From JADZEM01 sp046328125 (GTDB taxonomy: Bacteria; Chloroflexota; UBA6077; JACCZL01), in the NCBI GenBank assembly GCA_046328125.1, contig JAXLXF010000009.1, positions 151,125 through 215,124 on the forward strand: a DNA stretch of 64,000 bases, given 5' to 3'. Below are positions 1 through 9,197 of this stretch, piece by piece (the stretch's first letter is position 1; each line of letters opens with the position of its first letter). A program made the position numbers and the translations under genes. The notes beneath the pieces are model-generated. The model made no database searches and was not told the origin of the DNA. It worked only from the letters and a program-made list of their open reading frames with translations.

Positions 1-933
1 CGCAAGGTGAAGGAGCGCGCGCTCGGGTACGCGTTCCTGGCCCCGGCCGTCGCGATCGTCGCCGTCTTCGAGCTGTACCCGCTGTTCTACGGCTTCTACA
101 TCAGCCTGTGTGACTGGCGGCTCGGGTGTCAGGCGATCGTCGGCGCGGACAACTACACGCGCGGCCTGACGGACCCCGCGATGTGGTACGCGCTGCTGGT
201 CACCGCGACGTACTCCCTCATTACCGTGCCGGTCCAGCTGGGGCTCGGGTTCATTCTCGCGGTCCTGCTGTTCCAGCGTGTCGGCGGCCACGAGCTGTTC
301 CGGATGATGATGTTCCTGCCGTACATCACCTCCACGGTGGCATCGGCGGCGGTCTGGAGCTACATCTACAGCCCGGACAACGGCCTGCTGAACACCCTGC
401 TCCGGGCGATCGGCCTGCCGGGACTGCGCTGGCTCGGCGAGCCGGCCGGGGTGTTCGCGCTGATCGCCCAGAACTTCGGCGTGACGTTACCGGTCTGGGC
501 GCACGGCCCGAGCATGGCGCTGGTCTCGGTTTCGCTCTACACCACCTGGGTCTTCATCGGCTACGACATCACGATCTTCCTGGCCGGCCTCGTGAACATC
601 AACGCCGAGCTGTATGAAGCGGCCAGAGTGGACGGCGCCAAAGGCTGGATCCTCCTCAGACACATTACGATCCCGCTGATGTCCCCGACGATCTTCTTTC
701 TCCTGGTCGTGACCGTTATCGGAACCTTCAAGGCGTTCAACCACATTTTCGTGATGACCGGCGGCGGCCCGGGCGACTCCACCCAGACCGCCAGCATCTT
801 GATCTTCCAGCAGCTGTACGCCAACAATCGGTACGGCTACGCCGCCGCCCTGGCGTTCATCCTGTTCACCGTCATCCTGACGCTGACACTGCTCCAGAAC
901 TACTTTGCCGGCCGCCGGGTGGTCTACGAATGA
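1..933 (+). CDS. Sugar ABC transporter permease, MalF/UgpA type (5' partial)
   Basis: First of two inner-membrane permease subunits of a binding-protein-dependent sugar importer. The frame is open from base 1. A GTG at 7 could start it, but family members usually carry extra basic residues first, so the true start is probably upstream. About six hydrophobic segments are visible. Around residues 200-225 lies the cytoplasmic coupling loop (EAARVDGAKGW then ITIPLMSP), which docks onto the ATPase subunit. The stop overlaps the next permease start by 4 bases (ATGA), indicating translational coupling. No ATPase gene is in the cassette; such Chloroflexota cassettes often share a distant MsmX/UgpC-type ATPase (family knowledge). 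The substrate cannot be read from sequence. Confidence 0.9.
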   Translation, partial: RKVKERALGYAFLAPAVAIVAVFELYPLFYGFYISLCDWRLGCQAIVGADNYTRGLTDPAMWYALLVTATYSLITVPVQLGLGFILAVLLFQRVGGHELFRMMMFLPYITSTVASAAVWSYIYSPDNGLLNTLLRAIGLPGLRWLGEPAGVFALIAQNFGVTLPVWAHGPSMALVSVSLYTTWVFIGYDITIFLAGLVNINAELYEAARVDGAKGWILLRHITIPLMSPTIFFLLVVTVIGTFKAFNHIFVMTGGGPGDSTQTASILIFQQLYANNRYGYAAALAFILFTVILTLTLLQNYFAGRRVVYE

Positions 934-1844
934 TCGGGACGGCCGCCGACACCGCCACGACCGCCCGGGCCGCGGCCCGCACCGGCCGCCTGACCGTCGG
1001 CGGGATCCTGGTGCAGTCCGTCATCGCGATCGCGGCGGTGGCCGCCGTGGTGCCGTTCCTGTACATGCTGACGACCGCCTTCAAGACGTACGCGGCGGTC
1101 ATCAACAACGTCATCTGGCCGTGGCCGCCATTCGGCGGCGAGTCGCTGCAAGTCGGAAACTTCTGGCAGGCGATCACCACCACCGGCTGGGACAACCAAT
1201 GGGGGATGTACCTGTTCTTCCGCTACCTGGCGAACAGCATCATCGTGACCGGGTGCATCGTCTTCGGCTCGCTGGTGACGTCCAGCCTGGCGGCGTACGC
1301 GCTCGGACGAATGGACTTGCCGGGCAAGCAGATCCTGTTCGTCGGGGTGCTGGTCACCATGATGATGCCGGAGGATCTGACGCTGGTCCCGAAGCTGGTC
1401 ATGATGTTCAACTTCCGCTGGTACAACACCTACTTCGCGCTGATCGTGCCGTCCCTGGTGAGCGTCTTCTCGATTTTCCTGCTGCGCCAGTTCTTCATGC
1501 AGATCCCGAAAGACCTGTTCGAGGCCGCGATGCTCGACGGGATGGGACATCTTCGCTTCCTGATCTCGATCGTGGTGCCGCTCAGCAAGCCGGCCCTGCT
1601 GACGGTGGGCCTGCTCAACTTCATCTGGGCCTGGGACGCGTTCAAGTGGCCGCTGCTGGTCACCCGTGACAGCAGCATGCGGGTGCTGTCGGTCGGCTTG
1701 CAGCAGTTCATGCAGGGCCAGGGGACGCAGGTGCACCTGTTGATGGCGTTCGCCACGATGGTGATCGTGCCGGTCCTGATCCTCTACTTCATCACCCAGA
1801 AGCAGTTCCGGGAGGGCATCCTCAACGCCGGCCTCAAAGGATAG
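930..1844 (+). CDS. Sugar ABC transporter permease, MalG/UgpE type
   Basis: Second permease of the cassette, 304 aa. It has an N-terminal membrane segment near residues 25-50, further hydrophobic helices, and a coupling loop at about residues 190-215 (FEAAMLDGMGHLRF followed by VVPLSKPA). The start ATG overlaps the previous stop by 4 bases. It pairs with the upstream permease to form the translocation pore. The binding lipoprotein follows after a gap of about 100 bp holding a palindromic repeat, so the three genes probably form one unit in which the repeat could adjust relative expression. The exact sugar is unknown. Confidence 0.9.
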   Translation: MIGTAADTATTARAAARTGRLTVGGILVQSVIAIAAVAAVVPFLYMLTTAFKTYAAVINNVIWPWPPFGGESLQVGNFWQAITTTGWDNQWGMYLFFRYLANSIIVTGCIVFGSLVTSSLAAYALGRMDLPGKQILFVGVLVTMMMPEDLTLVPKLVMMFNFRWYNTYFALIVPSLVSVFSIFLLRQFFMQIPKDLFEAAMLDGMGHLRFLISIVVPLSKPALLTVGLLNFIWAWDAFKWPLLVTRDSSMRVLSVGLQQFMQGQGTQVHLLMAFATMVIVPVLILYFITQKQFREGILNAGLKG

Positions 1845-1937
1845 GGACGAGGGGTGAGGGACGAGGGGCGAGCAATCTCTCTCGTGGATCACTCGTCTCT
1901 TACCCCTCGTCCCTCGCCCCTCACAACTCGCCCCTCA
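1844..1937. repeat. Imperfect palindromic G/C-skewed repeat
   Basis: The left arm is a run of GACGAGGGGTGAGG-like units and the right arm is its complement (CCCCTCGTCCCTCGCCCCTC). It can fold into a long hairpin between the permease and binding-protein genes. It is one of several different short-unit palindromes that fill gaps in this window. Confidence 0.7.
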
Positions 1938-1950
1938 GAGGAGAGACGCG

Positions 1951-3504
1951 ATGCGGACTCAGCGACGGATCATCGCCATACTGCTGACGCTCGGGCTGTT
2001 CTTGACGGCCTGCGGCCAGAGCGCCCAGCCAGCGGCCACCTCGGCACCGGCCAAGCCCGCCGAAGCCGCCAAGCCGACCGAAGCGGCCAAGCCCGCCGAG
2101 AGTAAGCCGGCCGCTCCAGCCGCCCAGCCGGCCGCCACCACCGCGCCGGCCGCTGCCGCGCCGGCCGCTGCCGCCAAACCGACCGAGGCCGCCAAGCCAG
2201 TCGCCGTCAGCAACCCCCCGACGGCGCCCGAGATGGTCGATTCGATCGACCTGACCGGCAAGAACGTCGAGGTGGTGTACTGGCACAACCGGCCACAGAA
2301 GGACCAGGATCTGCTGCAGCAGATGTTCGACGAGTTCAACAAGTCGAACCCGTACGGCATCAAGGCGCGGGCCGAGATCGCCGGCGCGAGCTACCCAGAC
2401 GTCTACAACAAGGTGAGCGCGGCGATTCAGGCCGGCCAGCCGCCCGAGATGTCGGTGGCGTACCAGAACCAGGCCGCGTTCTATCGGTCCACGGGCGCGA
2501 TCGTCGATCTGAACCCGTTTATCAAGAGCAAGAAGTACGGCCTCAGCGACGACGACCAGAAGGACTACTTCCAGACCTTCCTGGACAGCGACGTCAACCC
2601 GCAGTTCCAGGGCGAGCGGCTCGGCTTCCCGACCCAGCGCTCGATCGAAGTGCTGTACTACAACGCGGACTGGCTCAAGCAACTGGGCTACAACGAGCCT
2701 CCCAAGGACTGGAAGACCTGGGAAGAGGCCGCCTGCAAGGCGAGCAACGCCGGGGCCAACAAGTACGGCTGGGCGTTCCGCCACGACGCCTCGAACTTCG
2801 CCTCGCAGGTGTTCTCGCGCGGCGGCACGATCCTGAACAAGGAAGGCTCGGCGTACGTCTTCAACAGCGAGGCGGGCGTCGAGACGACGGCGATGATCCA
2901 GCGCATGTTCAAGAACAAGTGCGCCGTCGAGATTCCAACCAGCGAGCGGAACGGCGAGCAGAACCGCTTCGCAGCCGGCCAGATCCTGTTCGTGATCGCC
3001 AGCTCCTCCGGCCTGCCGTTCTACCAGGATGCCATCAGCAAGGGCTCCAACTTCAAGTGGGACATCGGGCTGCTGCCGAACAACGGCAAGCCGGCCGTGA
3101 ACCTGTACGGCGCGAGCGTCTCGGTGTTCAAGACGACGCCTGAGAAGGAGCTGGCGACCTGGCTGGTGATCAAGTACCTCGGCGAGAAGGCCCAGACGAC
3201 CAAATGGGCCATCAACAGTGGCTACCTGCCGGTCCGTCAGAGCGCCAAGGCGGACGTGGTGGCGGCCTACAAGGCCGACCCGAAGTGGGGCGCAGCCGCC
3301 GACTCGTACGCCAGGATGTTCGACTGGTTCCAGTACGCGATGGTCGAGTCGCCGGTGGCCGGCTACGACCCGGTCCGCGACGTGATCGACAAGGAAGTGG
3401 CGACGAAGGCTGCCACGGACCCGAACGCCGATCCGAAGAAGCTGGTGGACGACGCGGTCGCGAAGGCGAACGGCATCCTCAAGGAGAACGCCCCGAAGCG
3501 GTAG
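1951..3504 (+). CDS. Sugar ABC transporter substrate-binding lipoprotein (family 1)
   Basis: 517-aa solute receptor anchored outside the membrane. The signal peptide MRTQRRIIAILLTLGLFLTAC ends in a lipobox (LTAC), so the cysteine near residue 21 should be lipidated. Residues about 25-90 form a low-complexity Ala/Pro/Lys/Glu linker typical of Chloroflexota binding proteins. The rest is a periplasmic-binding-protein fold (VEVVYWHNRPQKDQ onward). The ribosome site AGAGGAGAG lies about 6 bases before the ATG. It follows its two permeases, and a hairpin terminator lies 26 bp after the stop. The ligand is probably an oligosaccharide or a related polar compound, but this is not determinable here. 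Confidence 0.92.
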   Translation: MRTQRRIIAILLTLGLFLTACGQSAQPAATSAPAKPAEAAKPTEAAKPAESKPAAPAAQPAATTAPAAAAPAAAAKPTEAAKPVAVSNPPTAPEMVDSIDLTGKNVEVVYWHNRPQKDQDLLQQMFDEFNKSNPYGIKARAEIAGASYPDVYNKVSAAIQAGQPPEMSVAYQNQAAFYRSTGAIVDLNPFIKSKKYGLSDDDQKDYFQTFLDSDVNPQFQGERLGFPTQRSIEVLYYNADWLKQLGYNEPPKDWKTWEEAACKASNAGANKYGWAFRHDASNFASQVFSRGGTILNKEGSAYVFNSEAGVETTAMIQRMFKNKCAVEIPTSERNGEQNRFAAGQILFVIASSSGLPFYQDAISKGSNFKWDIGLLPNNGKPAVNLYGASVSVFKTTPEKELATWLVIKYLGEKAQTTKWAINSGYLPVRQSAKADVVAAYKADPKWGAAADSYARMFDWFQYAMVESPVAGYDPVRDVIDKEVATKAATDPNADPKKLVDDAVAKANGILKENAPKR

Positions 3505-3529
3505 TCACGCTTCGCGAGCGTGCCACTGT

Positions 3530-3557
3530 GAGCCGGACCTCGTACGGGGTCCGGCTC
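3530..3557 (+). terminator. Hairpin terminator after the ABC cassette
   Basis: Perfect 10-bp stem GAGCCGGACC / GGTCCGGCTC with an 8-base loop, 26 bp past the binding-protein stop. The U-tract is weak (GCTGTCTT), so this is either an inefficient intrinsic terminator or an mRNA 3' stabiliser. Confidence 0.6.
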
Positions 3558-3656
3558 GCTGTCTTAGACGCGCGGGAGATCAGGGGCAGCGACGGGGGCG
3601 GCGAAGACGGTTTCGACGATGGGCGGTTGTCCGCGTCGTTTGACACCGAGCGCCTC

Positions 3657-3768
3657 GTCGGGGTTTGAAAGCCCCGCCTACAGTCATGGCGTCGCGCTGC
3701 GACGCCGGAGCACACCATCATGTCGCAGCGCGACATCTGATTGTAGACGTGGGTTTCAACCCACGGCC
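3657..3768. repeat. Dispersed four-hairpin (cloverleaf-like) repeat, copy A
   Basis: Shows in order a GGGG/CCCC hairpin, GGCGTCGC-GCT-GCGACGCC, TGTCGC-AGC-GCGACA, and GTGGGTT-TC-AACCCAC. The same architecture occurs at 7828-7931 and, interrupted by two insertion sequences, at 28932-31457. It lies between the ABC cassette and the convergent M23 gene. No protein is encoded. Confidence 0.75.
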
Positions 3769-3785
3769 GAGCTGGCGCGAGGAAG

Positions 3786-4994
3786 TTACGGCAGCGCGAG
3801 CTTCGGATCGACGGCGGTGGCGTTGATGCGCAGCTCGAAGTGGAGATGCGGCCCTGTCGTGCGGCCGGTCATGCCGACGGTCGCGATGGGATCGCCGGTC
3901 AGCACCTTGTCGCCCTCCTTGACGGAGAAGGCGCCGCAGTGGGCGTACCACGTCGAGATGCCGTCGCCGTGATCCAGGATGACGATCCAGCCGTAGCCGT
4001 TGAACCCTTCCGGGTTCTGCTTCGCCATCTTCACGGTGCCAGCGAGCGCCGCCTTGATCTGCGTGCCGAGCGGCGTGTAGATGTCGATGCCGGTGTGACC
4101 CGGGCGGAAACCCTGGCTGACGCCACTCTTGGGCGGGTTGTTCGGGACCGGCCAGGCAAGCTTGGGGATCTTCTTGTTGGTAATCGTGACGGACGGGCCA
4201 CCGGTCGGCGTGATCGCGTTCGGCGTCACGATCAGCGGCGCGATCGTAGACATCACCGGCGGCGTCGGGGAGCCAGTGCCAGCGTTCGGCGGCGGGATCG
4301 GCGTGGGATCTTCGCTGCTGGCCGCCGTCACCGGCACCGGCGCAAAGGTTGGATCGCCGGACGGCGCCTTGAGCGGGACCGGGATCAGGAGCCGCTGACC
4401 GGGCGTCAGCGTCGCGTCCTCGGCGAGTCCGTTCACGAGCGCGATGCCCGTCTTCGAGACGCTGTACGTCTGGGCGAGTGAGTCCAGGGTGTCGCCATCC
4501 TTGACGGTATGCAGCTTCCCGGTAGACGGCGGGATCGTGAGTGATTGCCCCTGCTTCAGGACGTTCGCATCGGAGAGGTTGTTCGCCCAGAGGATGGCAT
4601 CCACGCTCACCCCGTGCTTCTTCGCAATCGAGAAGAGGGTGTCGCCGGCCTGCACGACGTACGTCTTGGGCGCCACTGGCGGCGCAGCGGACGCATCTGC
4701 CGGGGCGGGTCCACCGGTCCCAGGTGGGGCATCGCCGGCGGCCTGAGGCTCGGGCGCCGGCGGCTCTTCACCGGGCGCTGGCGGCGCGGCCGGATCCTCG
4801 GCGGCGAAGACGACGTGGCGATCGGCGGCCACAACTGCCGCCGTGCCGAGAAGCAAAGCCAGGAGCTCGCGTCGACTTGGCCGACGCCAGCTCCCTGAAA
4901 TGGTCGAGTTGTGTGATCTGGCTGCCGGGCCGTTACTCGTCGAATCGACGAGCCTGGACTGTGGAGCCAGCATACGGTCTGCGGGACCAGTCAT
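3786..4994 (-). CDS. Secreted LysM / M23 murein endopeptidase
   Basis: Cell-wall hydrolase of about 402 aa with the start placed at the ATG at 4994; an in-frame start at 5114 would add a non-signal-like leader. A Tat-like signal (RRPSRRELLALLLGTAAVV) lies near residues 35-60. A Pro/Ala linker is followed by two LysM peptidoglycan-binding repeats (YVVQAGDTLFSIAKK and HTVKDGDTLDSLAQTY). A second Pro/Thr linker precedes a C-terminal M23 domain of about 110 aa. Its zinc ligands are visible in GHTGIDIY (HxxxD) and GPHLHFEL (HxH). It probably cleaves peptide crosslinks or activates amidases as EnvC/NlpD-type proteins do. It converges on the ABC cassette. Confidence 0.9.
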   Translation of the reverse strand: MTGPADRMLAPQSRLVDSTSNGPAARSHNSTISGSWRRPSRRELLALLLGTAAVVAADRHVVFAAEDPAAPPAPGEEPPAPEPQAAGDAPPGTGGPAPADASAAPPVAPKTYVVQAGDTLFSIAKKHGVSVDAILWANNLSDANVLKQGQSLTIPPSTGKLHTVKDGDTLDSLAQTYSVSKTGIALVNGLAEDATLTPGQRLLIPVPLKAPSGDPTFAPVPVTAASSEDPTPIPPPNAGTGSPTPPVMSTIAPLIVTPNAITPTGGPSVTITNKKIPKLAWPVPNNPPKSGVSQGFRPGHTGIDIYTPLGTQIKAALAGTVKMAKQNPEGFNGYGWIVILDHGDGISTWYAHCGAFSVKEGDKVLTGDPIATVGMTGRTTGPHLHFELRINATAVDPKLALP

Positions 4995-5226
4995 CGCGCG
5001 GCGGTGCCCTTCCAGCGGAGAGTCTGAGACGCTGACGCGTGCCAGCCGAAGCGAAGCCCCCGAATAGTAGGGTCTGCGGCTCGGGGCGTCAACTCCTGGT
5101 CTGTCACAAACCAATCACAACTGCCCAAAACAGGCCCCTGTGAGAGAACGACGAACGAGCGAGCGAGGGGATTCGCGAAACCTTCACATTCGGGCCGTAT
5201 TCCTCGCTTCCGTCAACTCCGCCGTT

Positions 5227-7806
5227 CTAGGCTACCCATTCCGTGTGCAGCACCGACCCTTCGGGCCGCTTCTGCACGTCGATGCGGACCGGGAATCGCT
5301 CCTTCAGATCGTCCAGGTGGGTGATGACCAGGATCATCGCGAACTCGTCTTCGATGCTCTTGATCGCCTCGACCAGCCGCTCGCGACCCTCCTGATCCTG
5401 GCTTCCAAACCCCTCGTCGATCACCAGCGTCTCCAGCCGAGCACCGGCTCGCTGGGCCAGCAGCCGCGAGAGCGCGATCCGCAGTGCGAAGTTGACCCGG
5501 AACGCCTCACCGCCGGAGTACATCTCGTACGGGCGGCTGCCGAGGTTGTCGTGGATGACCACGTCCAGCGTCTCGATCTGGCCGTCGCCGCTGGCTCGCT
5601 CGCGGGTGGTCCGGAGATCGACGTGCATCCGGCCGTCCGTCATCTGGGCCAGCAGGCGGTTCGCCTCGTCCTCGATCTCGGGGATGGCCGTCTCGATCAG
5701 CATCGCCTGGATGCCGTTCCGCCCGAACGCTGTCGTCAGCTCGGCGAACAGTCCCTTCTCACGCAGCACGTCGTCCAGCTCCGCGATGCGCTCGGTCCGG
5801 GTCCGCTCCAGTTGCTCCAGGTAGCTCAGGCGCTGGCGGGCCTCGCCGAGCGCAGTGGTGGCGGCGGTGTGCTCGCGCCGCAGCTGGGCCAGCACGTGCT
5901 CGGCCGTCTCGACTCGCTGGCGGAGCGCCGGCAGGTCGTGGATCTGCTCGCGGAGGCTGGCGATGCGCGCTCGGTCCTCGTCCAGCCGCTCCTGCCAGGA
6001 GAGGAGCGACGCCTGGGCCTGGGCCAGCGCGTCTTCACGCACGGTCAGCGCCTGGCGCGCCACGGCCAGCTCGCGGCTCAGCTCCTCGTACTGGAGCAGG
6101 CCCGTCAGCTCGTCCCGCACGCGACGATGGGTGGCGCCGTCGTAGGCCAGCGCCTCGATCTGGGCCATGACTGCCTGGAGCTGCGCCGCCTCGGCTTCGG
6201 CGTAGGCGCGCCGGGCGAGGCGGTCTTCGAGCTTCCGGAGCTCCGCGCGGGCAGCTTCGGCCTCCCTGGCGGCCTTGCGGGCGCCCTCCAGCGCGTGCTC
6301 GGCGGTGGCGAGCCGGCGCTCGACGCCGGCCAGTTGCGTGACCTCCTCGGTCAGCCGCTTGCGGTCGGCGTCGCGCTGGGCGATCACGCCATCCAGGTGC
6401 TTGAAGCGAGCGGAGTTGTGGTCGTGCTGCGCCCGCTGCGCCTTCCCCTCGGCGGTGTACTCGGCGGTCAGGCGCTCGCGGCTCGCCTCGTCGAGCTGGC
6501 TGTGGCAGATCGGGCAGATCGGCTCGGCCTGGATGGTGGTGATCTTCTCCTTGAGCGAGACCATCTCCTTGCGCAACCCGTCGTTGGCGCCTCGAAGCTC
6601 GGCGGCCTCCTCGCGAACGGCGCTCAATCCGCGTTCGACCTCCGCCTGCCGCGCCTGGAGCCGTGCGAGCTCCTGCTGATCCTGATGCGCCTTCGTCAGC
6701 GCGCGCTGGTGGTCGTCCAGTCCGCTGGCCTCCCGCTCGTAGCGCGTGAGGTGCTGCTGCTGGCTGCGCACCTCGGCCTCCAGGCGGGCGCGCGCCGCGC
6801 TGATGACGCTTTCTAGCTGACTGCGCCGGTCGTTGAGCGGCGTCAACTCGTGGAGCTTGCGGTTGAGGGTGTCATGGGCCTCGCGGGTGCGCGCCAGGGT
6901 GGCAGCGCCGCGCTCGATCTCCTCGGCCTTCTCCAGGGTGAACCGCAGTTGCCCCAGCGCCTTTTGATGCTCCGCGATCTGCTTCTGCTGGCGATCCACC
7001 TCGGACTGGGCCTGGTTGGCGCGGTTGCTGGCATCGGCGAGCTCCCGTTCGCGCGCGGCAAGCTGCGTCACCTGCTCCTGGAGGCCGCGCACAACCGTCT
7101 CGCCTTCCTGGAGCCGTTTGTCCAACGCGACGATCTCGTCGGTGAGGCGCTCGCGCTCGGCCTCGTAGGTGGGGCGCTGCTCCAGCTCGGCGTCGGCCTC
7201 GCGGACGCGCCGGGTGAGCTCCTGCTGGCGGCTCTCGCGGCGGCGGACCTCCTCGCGGGCGCGCTCCTGGAGGCGGTCGTACTCGGAGAGCTCCAGGATG
7301 TCGGCCAGCACCTGCTTGCGCTCGGCGGGGGTGCGGGTGGTGAACGCGTCGGCATGGCCCTGCAAGATGAACGCCGAGTTGGTAAAGGTGGTGTAGCTCA
7401 TCCGCAGAAGGCCGGCGATCTTGGCGTCAGTCTCACGGATGGTGTTACCGGCGATCGAGCGGAACGTCTCGCCGTCGAACATCGCGAGGTCGAGCAGGCT
7501 GGTGCCGCTGCCGGACCGACCGCGCGGCGCGGTCCACTTGCGGACGACACGATACGTCTCGCCGGCCAGGCGGAACTCGAATTCGACCTCCATCTCGCTG
7601 CGCCCGACGTGCACGAGCTGGTGCCCGGACCCCGATCCCGCGCGCGAGTAGCCCCACAATGCCCAGGTGATCGCGTCGAGCAGGGTGGACTTGCCGGCGC
7701 CGTTCTCGCCGGAGAGGCAGGCGATCCGGATACCCTCGAACAGCAGCGGCTCGTGGATGTCCGTGTACGACATGAAGTTGCGGAGCGCGAGGCGGATCGG
7801 GATCAT
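5227..7806 (-). CDS. sbcC: SbcC/Rad50-type DNA repair ATPase
   Basis: 859-aa SMC-like ATPase that holds DNA ends and partners with the SbcD/Mre11 nuclease. The N-terminal Walker A GENGAGKST is near residue 35. Two long coiled-coil arms flank a zinc hook CPIC near residue 430, the dimerising tip. The C-terminal ABC signature YSGGEAFRVNFALRIALSRL is near 760 and Walker B LVIDEGFGSQD near 795. The length is somewhat below that of E. coli SbcC and close to archaeal Rad50. It is the last gene of the herA-sbcD-sbcC run and is separated from sbcD by 179 bp that contain a dispersed palindromic repeat. Confidence 0.95.
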   Translation of the reverse strand: MIPIRLALRNFMSYTDIHEPLLFEGIRIACLSGENGAGKSTLLDAITWALWGYSRAGSGSGHQLVHVGRSEMEVEFEFRLAGETYRVVRKWTAPRGRSGSGTSLLDLAMFDGETFRSIAGNTIRETDAKIAGLLRMSYTTFTNSAFILQGHADAFTTRTPAERKQVLADILELSEYDRLQERAREEVRRRESRQQELTRRVREADAELEQRPTYEAERERLTDEIVALDKRLQEGETVVRGLQEQVTQLAARERELADASNRANQAQSEVDRQQKQIAEHQKALGQLRFTLEKAEEIERGAATLARTREAHDTLNRKLHELTPLNDRRSQLESVISAARARLEAEVRSQQQHLTRYEREASGLDDHQRALTKAHQDQQELARLQARQAEVERGLSAVREEAAELRGANDGLRKEMVSLKEKITTIQAEPICPICHSQLDEASRERLTAEYTAEGKAQRAQHDHNSARFKHLDGVIAQRDADRKRLTEEVTQLAGVERRLATAEHALEGARKAAREAEAARAELRKLEDRLARRAYAEAEAAQLQAVMAQIEALAYDGATHRRVRDELTGLLQYEELSRELAVARQALTVREDALAQAQASLLSWQERLDEDRARIASLREQIHDLPALRQRVETAEHVLAQLRREHTAATTALGEARQRLSYLEQLERTRTERIAELDDVLREKGLFAELTTAFGRNGIQAMLIETAIPEIEDEANRLLAQMTDGRMHVDLRTTRERASGDGQIETLDVVIHDNLGSRPYEMYSGGEAFRVNFALRIALSRLLAQRAGARLETLVIDEGFGSQDQEGRERLVEAIKSIEDEFAMILVITHLDDLKERFPVRIDVQKRPEGSVLHTEWVA

Positions 7807-7827
7807 CGCGCCTCCAGCCTCGGACCG

Positions 7828-7931
7828 TCCGTGGGTTGAAACCCACGTCTACAGTCATGGCGTCGCGCTGCGACGCCCGCACCCCGTCGCGTAGCGACGG
7901 TGCGATGGTAGACGTGGACTTCAGTCCACGG
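7828..7931. repeat. Dispersed four-hairpin repeat, copy B
   Basis: Best intact copy. Outer hairpins are GTGGGTTGAAACCCAC (7831-7846) and GTGGACTTCAGTCCAC. Inner hairpins are GGCGTCGC-GCT-GCGACGCC and CCGTCGC-GTA-GCGACGG. A closing stem CACGTCTAC / GTAGACGTG encloses the inner two, so the unit can form a cloverleaf. It sits inside the sbcD-sbcC gap of the repair operon. Confidence 0.85.
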
Positions 7932-7985
7932 CCCGATGCTCACGACGTTGCCCGGACCGGCATAAGCGGACGAGATCATGCTCGG

Positions 7986-9197
7986 CTACTCGTCCATCAG
8001 GGTGCGGGCGCGGGCCAGCAGCAGGTCGCGGCGGTCGGCCGGGACGTTCTGCTGCTCGAAGTACAACGAGACCATCTCGAGCGGGGTCCGGCCCCGCACG
8101 TCGGCGCCGGCGATGCGGATGCGGGCCTCGTCGGTGTACTCGCGCTGGATCGGGGTCAAGAAGTGGGCGTCCGTGAGCTGGCGGCGGACCTCGCGCTCGT
8201 CCACGGCCTGGAGGCGCGCCCGCGGCCCACGCAGCTGGAGCCGCACGATGGCGTTCTCGACGCGCGGCCCGGCCCGCAGGATCGCCTTGACGACCTCCTC
8301 GGTGGGCGTCTCGGTGAGCGGCTCGGCCTTGATGGTCAGGAACGGGCGCGCTTTGACCGGCACCAGCTCCCATTCGCTCCTGCCGGCCTGGAGCTCGACC
8401 AGCACGAACCCCTTCTTCTCGTCTTCCTCGCTGAAATCGACGCGATTGATGCTGCCGGCGTACACCACGGGGCGCGGCCCGGTCACGACGGCCTGGTGCT
8501 TGTGGATGTGCCCGAGCGCGAAGTAGCCCACGTTCGGAAGGTCGAGCATGCTGGCGTTGAGGACCGGGTCGTTGCCGAGGGTCAGCAGCCGCTCGGCGCC
8601 GACGCGCGCCCCGAAGACGTGGACGTGCCCGACCATCGCGGTGGGGACATGGGGGTCGAGCTCTGCGCAGGTGGCCTGGAGCGAGCCTTCGATGATGCCG
8701 GCCATCTGCTGCACCAGCTCGTCGAGGGCCAGGTTCTTGTACTCGTCGTGGGCCATGAAGGTGCTGCGGGTCAGCCAGGGCAGCGCCACCACCTGCAATG
8801 GCCCACTCCGGGTCTCGATGCGCTGCGCCCCGATCCGCCGCATGACGGTGACGTTGGGCAGCTCCAGCTCGCGGAAGATGTCCACGGAGGTGGCGCGGCC
8901 GGCCGCCATCGGGGTGTCATGGTTGCCGGGCACCAGCACGACGTGGATGTCGTGGCGGATCAACCGCAGGATGCGCCGGGCGAGCTCGCGCTGGTGGGTG
9001 GGGGACGGGTCGCGCGACTTGTAGACGTCGCCGGCCACCATCACGGCGTCCACGCGCTCGTCGATGGCGCGAGTGACGGCTTCGTCCAGAGTGTCCAGGA
9101 AGTCGTGCAGGCGCGTGTTGAGGCCGGTCTCGGGGTTGAGCCGGCCGTAGTTCTCCATCCCGATGTGGACGTCCGCGAGGTGGAGGAGCCTAATCAT
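7986..9197 (-). CDS. sbcD: SbcD/Mre11-type DNA exonuclease
   Basis: 403-aa metallophosphoesterase that trims DNA ends with SbcC. All phosphoesterase motifs are present: LLHLADVHIG at residues 4-13, MVAGDVYKS near 57, VPGNHDTP near 90 and ALGHIHKHQAV near 225. They supply the Asp, His and Asn ligands of the two metal ions. The start ATG at 9197 lies inside the end of herA (8-base overlap), so the two are translationally coupled. The C-terminal part, EEVVKAILRAGPRVENAIVRL onward, is the SbcC-interacting and DNA-capping region. Confidence 0.95.
   Translation of the reverse strand: MIRLLHLADVHIGMENYGRLNPETGLNTRLHDFLDTLDEAVTRAIDERVDAVMVAGDVYKSRDPSPTHQRELARRILRLIRHDIHVVLVPGNHDTPMAAGRATSVDIFRELELPNVTVMRRIGAQRIETRSGPLQVVALPWLTRSTFMAHDEYKNLALDELVQQMAGIIEGSLQATCAELDPHVPTAMVGHVHVFGARVGAERLLTLGNDPVLNASMLDLPNVGYFALGHIHKHQAVVTGPRPVVYAGSINRVDFSEEDEKKGFVLVELQAGRSEWELVPVKARPFLTIKAEPLTETPTEEVVKAILRAGPRVENAIVRLQLRGPRARLQAVDEREVRRQLTDAHFLTPIQREYTDEARIRIAGADVRGRTPLEMVSLYFEQQNVPADRRDLLLARARTLMDE

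Noticed and set aside
5140..6816. A long open plus-strand frame (about 558 codons) opposite sbcC
   Set aside because: It is antisense to a well-supported gene; the frame is open because of GC-rich codon bias and shows no domain.
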